Shown here: positions 58,448 through 64,000 of the stretch, piece by piece
How the letters are laid out: each line of letters begins with the position of its first letter
Position numbering within the stretch: position 1 is the first letter of the stretch
Assembly: GCF_025854335.1 (NCBI RefSeq)
Contig: NZ_CP107716.1
Location: 186,001 to 250,000 of the forward strand
From: Pelagibacterium flavum
Lineage (GTDB): Bacteria > Pseudomonadota > Alphaproteobacteria > Rhizobiales > Devosiaceae
Reading direction: 5' to 3'
DNA length: 64,000 nucleotides
Made by a program: the position numbers and the translations under genes
Notes under the pieces: generated by a model
Seen by the model: only the letters and a program-made list of their open reading frames with translations
Databases searched by the model: none
Told to the model about the DNA's origin: nothing

Positions 58448-59407
58448 TTACTCGCCGGTTTGCACCGCGCTGCTCGGTTGAGTTGTGAGCCGAGTGAACA
58501 GCAAAATCCCGCAAATTACCAGTGCCGTTCCAATGCCATGGATCAGAGTAAAGGGTTCGCCGAGGATGAAGATGGCGAGAATAATGGTCAGAATCGGGGA
58601 AATGTTGCCAAACACGGCCGTCCGCTCGGCGCCGACCATGCCGATGGCTGCCGCAATGATGGAAACCGGAGCAACGGTGGCGGCGAGCGCTAAAGCCAGC
58701 AGGATGGAAAAAGCTTCGGGCGGGATTGCCAGGCCGGCCAGGGGATGGGTGGCCAGAAAATGGATGAATACCGCGAATGCCGCCGCGATCATCGCAATGG
58801 CGGTAAACAGTCTTGGACCCAGCGCATCGATCAGCGGTTTTGCAAACAGCTGGTAGAGTGCATAGGCCAAAGCACTGCCCAGCGCGAACAGTGTGCCTGC
58901 CAGCACACTCTCACCTTCGATCACCATGTCGTGGCCAAAGATCACCCCGATCCCCAGATAGGCCAATAACGCCGCACCCACGACTGAAGGTTTGAGTGGG
59001 CGGCGGAACAGCAGCGCACCCAGAATCAGGACCATGAATGGATATGTCAGAAGCACCAGCCGATTGAGCTGCGCTGTGATGAGATCAAGGCTGAGAAAAT
59101 CAAGAAAGCTGGCGCCATAATAGCCCAGGATGCCAATTCCCGCCGCGCCGGCGACCGCTGGGAGCGGCACGGGGCGATTTGCCTGACGACCGCGCCCCGC
59201 ACGGCGGTCGCGATAGGCCATAAGACCCATCAGAGCGAAAAACGGCGTCGCCAACAGCATACGCCAGGTCAGGGTTGTTATGGCATCCAGCCCCTGCGCG
59301 TAAGCGAGTTTTACGAAAATGCCCTTGGTGGCGAACAGGGCCGCGCCGAGCGCAGCGAGCGCGAGACCGATAAATTGGTCCCGATCGGATGAAGGGAGTG
59401 CGGACAT
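58448..59407 (-). CDS. EamA-family transporter
   Basis: A 319-residue protein with ten predicted helices in two EamA repeats: LALAALGAALFATKGIFVKL in the first and LAGTLFALGSALAYALYQLF in the second, with VFGNISPILTIILAIFILGE near the end. Substrate unknown. It lies just upstream of the repeat protein on the same strand (16 bp), so they may share a message. Confidence 0.93.
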   Translation of the reverse strand: MSALPSSDRDQFIGLALAALGAALFATKGIFVKLAYAQGLDAITTLTWRMLLATPFFALMGLMAYRDRRAGRGRQANRPVPLPAVAGAAGIGILGYYGASFLDFLSLDLITAQLNRLVLLTYPFMVLILGALLFRRPLKPSVVGAALLAYLGIGVIFGHDMVIEGESVLAGTLFALGSALAYALYQLFAKPLIDALGPRLFTAIAMIAAAFAVFIHFLATHPLAGLAIPPEAFSILLALALAATVAPVSIIAAAIGMVGAERTAVFGNISPILTIILAIFILGEPFTLIHGIGTALVICGILLFTRLTTQPSSAVQTGE

Positions 59408-59463
59408 GAAAAATACTGGCCAGGAAGATGGAAGCTGACCCTATACCCCGATTGCGCCGGGCG

Positions 59464-60393
59464 CTAGCGCCGCGGATGGGCGGCGCGGTATGCCTCGAGC
59501 AGCCGTTCGCCATCGATATGGGTGTAGATCTGGGTGGTCGAGAGCGAGGCGTGGCCAAGCAGTTCCTGTATGGCGCGTAAATCACCACCCCTGGCCAGAA
59601 GATGAGTGGCAAAGGAATGGCGAAGCGCATGCGGGGTTGCCGAGGCCGGCAGACCCATGGCGCCGCGCAATCGCTCGAGCCGCAGCTGTACAAGGCGCGG
59701 GCTGAGCGGGCCGCCGCGCACGCCGCGGAACATGGGTTCGTTGAGGGACGGCGAGAAGGGGCAGAGCCGCAGATAGTCGTCGATGGCTGCCCTGACCGGG
59801 GCGATCAGCGGCACGAGCCGGACCTTGTTGCCCTTGCCAACAATGCGCAAGGTCGCGCCGTCGAGATCGGCGCGGGTGAGGGCCAGCGCTTCGGATATAC
59901 GCAGGCCCGCCCCGTAGCACAGGGCAATGGCGGCAGCATCGCGGGCCGCGACCCATGGACGATCTTCCATTTCATGGATCGCGGGGCCGGCGCCTTTCGC
60001 CTCGGATGCGGAAAGGGGCTTGGGCAGGGAGCGCGGCAACTTGGGCGTGCGAACGACCGAAAGCGCTTCGAGCGCCATGATGTCTTGGCGCTCAAGATAG
60101 GTGAAAAAGGATTTTATCCCGGAAAGCGATCGGGCAAGGCTGCGCGAGCCCAGATCATTGCGGCGGCGGGCGGCAAGAAAAGCGCGCAGATCGGCTGGCC
60201 GGAGCGTCTTGAGATCGGCGACATCGACGGTTCCGCCGAGGTGACTGGACAGAAACGCCATGAACTGATCGACGTCCCGACCGTAGGCTTCCAACGTCTT
60301 GGGCGAGAGGCGCCTGATGGTTGCAAGCTCACGCCGCCAGCCGGAAATGTGGTTGCGCAGGGCATCGGAAATGGCAAAGCCGGTATCGGTCAT
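59464..60393 (-). CDS. xerC: Tyrosine recombinase XerC
   Basis: A 309-residue site-specific recombinase for dimer resolution at dif. The N-terminal SAM-like DNA-binding domain includes LSPKTLEAYGRDVDQFMAF. Catalytic residues: Arg in GAGLRISEALAL, Lys in VGKGNKVR, HxxR in ATPHALRHSFATHL, His in LLGHASLS and nucleophile Tyr in TTQIYTHI. It is divergent from priA, which supports the XerC assignment over XerD. Start ATG at 60393. Confidence 0.93.
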   Translation of the reverse strand: MTDTGFAISDALRNHISGWRRELATIRRLSPKTLEAYGRDVDQFMAFLSSHLGGTVDVADLKTLRPADLRAFLAARRRNDLGSRSLARSLSGIKSFFTYLERQDIMALEALSVVRTPKLPRSLPKPLSASEAKGAGPAIHEMEDRPWVAARDAAAIALCYGAGLRISEALALTRADLDGATLRIVGKGNKVRLVPLIAPVRAAIDDYLRLCPFSPSLNEPMFRGVRGGPLSPRLVQLRLERLRGAMGLPASATPHALRHSFATHLLARGGDLRAIQELLGHASLSTTQIYTHIDGERLLEAYRAAHPRR

Positions 60394-60512
60394 GATGTGA
60401 TGGTACCGGCCATAGGTTACCAGAGCGCCAATTGGGGCTGGTCGAATCGCATTTGACAATTATGGTGCCCAATGGTTGGTCTCGTTTCGTTCTCCCAGTG
60501 CAAAGGCTCTCG

Positions 60513-62678
60513 ATGACACTCGGTCCGGTCGTGGCAGTGATGGTGGCGGTTGCCGTGGACGGCCCTTATTCCTATCGGGTGCCCGAGGGAAAAGAGGTCG
60601 AACGCGGATCGATCGTTGTCGTCCCGCTGGGGCCACGACCCACCCTTGGCGTGGTCTGGGGCGAGCCCAAGGACAATTTCGCGCATAATCGCCTCAAGGA
60701 TATTGAGCACGTCTTTGATGTGCCGGCGTTGTCCGAAGAGCTTTTGAAAACCATCGACTGGGTGGCGCGCTATACGCTGGCTCAGCCGGGCATGGTGTTG
60801 CGGGGGGCGTTGCGCAGCCGCGAGGCCCTCGATCCGCCGCGCCCGCTGATTGCCTATAAACGCGCCGGTCCCGAGCCTGAGCGGATGACGGATGCACGGG
60901 CGCGGGTGCTTTCGGTGATGGAGGACGGGTTCCCCTGGGCAAAGCCGGCCCTGATCGGTGCCGCGGGGGTTTCGACGGCGGTGGTGGAGGGGCTGGTGAA
61001 ATCGGGCTGCCTGCAGCAGGTGGAAATTCCGGCTCCGCCGCCTGTCCTGCCGCCCGAACCCGACTTCGCACCGGCGAAACTGTCGGAGGCGCAGCAGGCG
61101 GCGCTCGATCAGATTCGGGCCCATGACAAAGGCGGGTTTTCGGTGGCCCTGCTCGACGGAATTACCGGGTCGGGCAAGACCGAAGTGTTTTTCGAGAGCG
61201 TGGCCGACATGTTGCGCACCGGAAAGCAGGTGGCCATCATCCTGCCCGAAATCGCACTGACTCATACGTTTCTCGACCGGTTCGAAAAGCGGTTCGGCCA
61301 GCGGGCGGCCGAATGGCATTCGGAAATGACGCCGGTTCAAAGGGCGCGGGTCTGGCGCGGCGTTTTGACGGGCGAGGTACGGGCAGTGATCGGCGCACGC
61401 TCGGCGCTGTTCTTGCCGTTTCGCGAGCTGGGGCTTCTGGTGCTCGACGAAGAACATGACGGCGCCTTCAAACAGGCCGACCGGGTCAATTACCATGGCC
61501 GCGATATGGCGGTGGTGCGCGCTTCGATGGCCGGGGCGCGGGTTATCCTGTCTTCGGCAACACCGGCCGTCGAATCACGCAACAATGGGGAAACCGGCCG
61601 TTACGCGCATGTGCGGCTCGAAAGCCGGTTCGCCGATGCGGCGCTGCCCGACATCACGGCGCTCGATATGCGGGCCGAAGGACCTGAAAAGGGCCAGTGG
61701 ATCGCTCCGAGGCTGGCGCGGGCGGTGTTCGACGCGCTCGATCGTGGCGAGCAGGCGCTGTTGTTTCTCAACCGGCGCGGCTATGCGCCGCTGACCCTTT
61801 GCCGGTCATGCGGGCACCAGTATCAGTGCCCCGATTGTTCGACCTGGCTGGTCGAGCATCGGTTTCGCGGCGTTCTGATGTGCCACCATTGCGGCCATGA
61901 GGAACGGGCGCCCGAAGTGTGCGGCTCGTGCGGGGCCAGCGATTCGCTGGTGGCGGTGGGGCCGGGGATCGAGCGGCTGGCCGAAGAGGTGGCCGAGAGG
62001 TTTCCCGGTGCACGTCCGGTGGTTCTGTCCTCGGACATGGGGTCGATGCGCCAGATCCGCGACCGGTTCGCTGAAATCGCGCGCGGAGAATATGACATCA
62101 TCATTGGCACGCAATTGGTGGCCAAGGGGCATCATTTCGAAAAGCTCAGCCTTGTGGGTGTGATCGACGCCGATCTGGGGCTGGCGCATGGTGATCCGCG
62201 AGCGGCGGAAAAGACGTTCCAGATCCTGACCCAGGTCACGGGCCGGGCCGGACGCGAATCGCGTTCGGGTAAAGCGTTTCTGCAGACCTATCATCCCGAT
62301 CATCCTGTGATGAAGGCGATGGTGAGCGGTGACCGGGAAGGGTTTTACGCCCATGAACTCGCTGTGCGGCGCCAGGGGGGGCTTCCGCCGTTCGGCCGGT
62401 TGGCGGCCTTGATCGTTTCAGGCAATGAACATGCCGAAACGATGGCGCTTGCCAAGGCGCTGATGGCCGCGGCGCCATTGGCCGAAGGGGTCAAGCGCTT
62501 CGGGCCGGCCGATGCGCCGGTCGCCATGGTCCGCGGCCGGCACAGGGTGCGTATTCTGGTCCAGAGCCCCAAGGAATTTGATCTGTCGGGCTATGTGCGC
62601 TTCTGGCTGGAAACGGGGCCTCCGGCCAAGGGAAATCTGCGCGTTCAGGTCGATATCGATCCCATGAGCTTTTATTGA
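60513..62678 (+). CDS. priA: Primosomal replication-restart helicase PriA
   Basis: A 721-residue DNA helicase that reloads the replisome at stalled forks. Walker A is DGITGSGKTEVFFESV, and the DEEH box is LVLDEEHDGAFKQADRVNY. Two zinc clusters follow: CRSCGHQYQCPDC and CHHCGHEERAPEVCGSCGA. The helicase motif TGRAGRESRSGKAF is near the end. The ATG at 60513 gives the usual N terminus; the frame extends to 60432 without similarity. Confidence 0.97.
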   Translation: MTLGPVVAVMVAVAVDGPYSYRVPEGKEVERGSIVVVPLGPRPTLGVVWGEPKDNFAHNRLKDIEHVFDVPALSEELLKTIDWVARYTLAQPGMVLRGALRSREALDPPRPLIAYKRAGPEPERMTDARARVLSVMEDGFPWAKPALIGAAGVSTAVVEGLVKSGCLQQVEIPAPPPVLPPEPDFAPAKLSEAQQAALDQIRAHDKGGFSVALLDGITGSGKTEVFFESVADMLRTGKQVAIILPEIALTHTFLDRFEKRFGQRAAEWHSEMTPVQRARVWRGVLTGEVRAVIGARSALFLPFRELGLLVLDEEHDGAFKQADRVNYHGRDMAVVRASMAGARVILSSATPAVESRNNGETGRYAHVRLESRFADAALPDITALDMRAEGPEKGQWIAPRLARAVFDALDRGEQALLFLNRRGYAPLTLCRSCGHQYQCPDCSTWLVEHRFRGVLMCHHCGHEERAPEVCGSCGASDSLVAVGPGIERLAEEVAERFPGARPVVLSSDMGSMRQIRDRFAEIARGEYDIIIGTQLVAKGHHFEKLSLVGVIDADLGLAHGDPRAAEKTFQILTQVTGRAGRESRSGKAFLQTYHPDHPVMKAMVSGDREGFYAHELAVRRQGGLPPFGRLAALIVSGNEHAETMALAKALMAAAPLAEGVKRFGPADAPVAMVRGRHRVRILVQSPKEFDLSGYVRFWLETGPPAKGNLRVQVDIDPMSFY

Positions 62679-62899
62679 ATGAAGAACTTGTCACGATGCG
62701 ACATTTGCGACGCCCCAATTTGGCCGTGATGCGCTTGCGTGGCCGGTTTTGGCATGGTAAGGCCACCCCGGAATTCATGGGCATGCCCTTGTTGGCGCTC
62801 GCCCTGTCGATCCGAATACATATAGAAAACTATGCCGCCGCCGCCGATTATTGGCGATGACGACGATAAAGGGCGGGGCAAGCAGCGGGGTTACAAGGC
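62679..62899. promoter_or_regulatory. Promoter region of the atp operon
   Basis: The 221 bases before atpH contain an AT-rich TACATATAGA stretch at about 62818-62828 that could hold a -10 box, with TTGTTGG or TTGGCG further upstream at about 62790. No riboswitch is seen. A 61-codon frame at 62675-62860 is not conserved-looking. Confidence 0.35.
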
Positions 62900-63460
62900 T
62901 TGAGCGCACCACAATCCGTTCTGTCCAAGATTGCTCGGCCCTATGCGGCAGCGCTCTTTGATCTGGCCAATGAAGGCAAGGTCATCGAGGCGGTCGAAAA
63001 GGATCTCGATGCCGTTGCAGGACTAATCGATTCTTCCGATGATTTTTCGCGTTTTCTGGTGAGCCCGACGATCACGACCGACGTCAAGAGCGCAGCACTC
63101 AATGCGATCCTTGATAAGGTCAAGCCGGTCGAGCTGGTTGCCAACACGCTGCGGCTGGTGGCCAAAAATGGCCGGCTTTTCGCGCTTGCCGCGATCATCG
63201 CCGAATTCAAGATGCTTGCCGCCGAAGCGCGCAACGAAGTGAGCGCGGAAGTTACTTCCGCCGCTCCTTTGACCAAAGAACAGGAAACCGAACTTGCAGG
63301 CGTCCTCAAGGACAAGGTCGGCAAGGACGTTTCCCTTATTACACGTGTCGATGAAAGCCTGATCGGCGGCCTTGTGGTCAAGGTCGGGAGCCAGATGATC
63401 GATACCTCCCTCAAGACAAAACTTTCGGCCATGAAGATCGCCATGAAAGGGGTCAGCTAA
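62900..63460 (+). CDS. atpH: ATP synthase F1 delta subunit
   Basis: A 186-residue subunit linking the F1 head to the peripheral stalk. [13 protein letters not shown] is the N-terminal signature and [20 protein letters not shown] the C-terminal one. The start is a TTG at 62900 with AAGG just upstream. The stop overlaps the atpA ATG. Confidence 0.96.
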   Translation: MSAPQSVLSKIARPYAAALFDLANEGKVIEAVEKDLDAVAGLIDSSDDFSRFLVSPTITTDVKSAALNAILDKVKPVELVANTLRLVAKNGRLFALAAIIAEFKMLAAEARNEVSAEVTSAAPLTKEQETELAGVLKDKVGKDVSLITRVDESLIGGLVVKVGSQMIDTSLKTKLSAMKIAMKGVS

Positions 63461-64000
63461 TGGACATCAAAGCTGCGGAAATTTCCGCGATCCTCAAAGA
63501 CCAGATCAAGGATTTCGGCAAGGAAGCCCAGGTTTCCGAAGTCGGTCAGGTGCTTTCGGTCGGTGACGGTATTGCGCGCGTCTTTGGCCTCGACAAGGTG
63601 CAGGCCGGCGAGCTCGTCGAATTCCCTGGCGGCATCAAGGGCATGGCCCTTAACCTCGAAACCGACAATGTCGGCGTGGTGATCTTCGGGTCCGACCGCG
63701 ACATCAAGGAAGGCGACACCGTCAAGCGTACCGGCTCGATCGTCGATACTCCGGTGGGCAAGGGTCTTCTGGGCCGCGTTGTCGACGGTCTGGGCAATCC
63801 GATCGACGGCAAGGGCCCGATCGAGTATACCGAGCGCCGCCGCGTGGACGTCAAGGCTCCCGGCATTCTGCCGCGCAAGTCGGTGCATGAGCCGATGTCG
63901 ACGGGCCTTAAAGCCATCGACGCGCTGATCCCGATCGGCCGTGGCCAGCGCGAGCTGGTGATCGGCGATCGCCAGACCGGCAAGACCGCGATCATTCTCG
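63460..64000 (+). CDS. atpA: ATP synthase F1 alpha subunit, 3' end outside window
   Basis: The first 180 codons of the roughly 510-residue subunit are present. It shows [18 protein letters not shown] near the N terminus and the Walker [11 protein letters not shown] just before the window edge. AAAGGGG lies 9 bases before the ATG, which overlaps the atpH stop by one base. Confidence 0.98.
   Translation, partial: MDIKAAEISAILKDQIKDFGKEAQVSEVGQVLSVGDGIARVFGLDKVQAGELVEFPGGIKGMALNLETDNVGVVIFGSDRDIKEGDTVKRTGSIVDTPVGKGLLGRVVDGLGNPIDGKGPIEYTERRRVDVKAPGILPRKSVHEPMSTGLKAIDALIPIGRGQRELVIGDRQTGKTAIIL

Noticed and set aside
62675..62860. 61-codon frame between priA and atpH
   Set aside because: No ribosome site of note, no recognisable protein and it overlaps the probable atp promoter.

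Overview
The window is a dense, GC-rich stretch of an alphaproteobacterial chromosome. Gene content and order point to the Hyphomicrobiales: sdhCDAB, then an mdh-sucCD-sucAB-MAPEG-lpdA cluster, hemC-hemD-mitofilin-hemY divergent from tsaD-gpsA, htpX-rsmB-heparinase-purH, xerC divergent from priA, and the start of atpHA. My best guess, from general resemblance only, is the Devosia/Pelagibacterium group. Almost every base is used by conserved housekeeping genes. I see no prophage, insertion sequence, CRISPR array or integrative element.

Layout. 1-5253 (minus): 5' part of a large NAD-glutamate dehydrogenase and a K+-independent proton-pumping pyrophosphatase. 5541-6967 (minus): DUF167, YggT and TerB-like genes. 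7224-8317 (plus): two adjacent unknown membrane proteins. 8351-12346: pterin dehydratase, a membrane GGDEF-EAL protein, a FeeM-like N-acyltransferase and a YrhK-like protein. 12424-12499: tRNA-Thr(CGT). 12588-17045 (minus): hemY, mitofilin-like, hemD, hemC. 17171-20442 (plus): tsaD, gpsA, YciI, EVE, DUF1761. 20645-26663: sdhAF4-like gene, htpX, rsmB-like, heparinase-like, purH. 26897-29968: deoD, leuD, GNAT, leuB. 30188-33077: LLM oxidoreductase, DUF892, PagL-like, fasciclin. 33413-39321: asd, YciI, EamA, GNAT, carbonic anhydrase, DUF1737, YdeI-like, VOC, MarR, a small membrane protein and NudK.

39575-56804 is the metabolic core. It encodes succinate dehydrogenase (sdhCDAB), then after a strong terminator DUF2007-like, DUF2254, an AprI-like lipoprotein and zapE, followed by malate dehydrogenase, succinyl-CoA synthetase and the complete 2-oxoglutarate dehydrogenase complex (E1, E2, E3). 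Together these run the oxidative TCA arc from 2-oxoglutarate to oxaloacetate. 56878-62678 holds a repeat-built secreted protein, an EamA transporter, xerC and priA. The window ends in atpH and the 5' part of atpA.

The least explained signals are small. They are an eight-repeat Cys-containing exported protein (56878-58431), two families of structured intergenic repeats with different placement rules (one only in wide gaps between convergent genes, one only between same-strand genes around the TCA cluster), a tandem 13-bp operator in a VOC/MarR divergent promoter, a small membrane ORF that seems to start at ATT behind a perfect Shine-Dalgarno, and the c-di-GMP/FeeM-like pair. I found no clear candidate for a wholly new multi-gene system.
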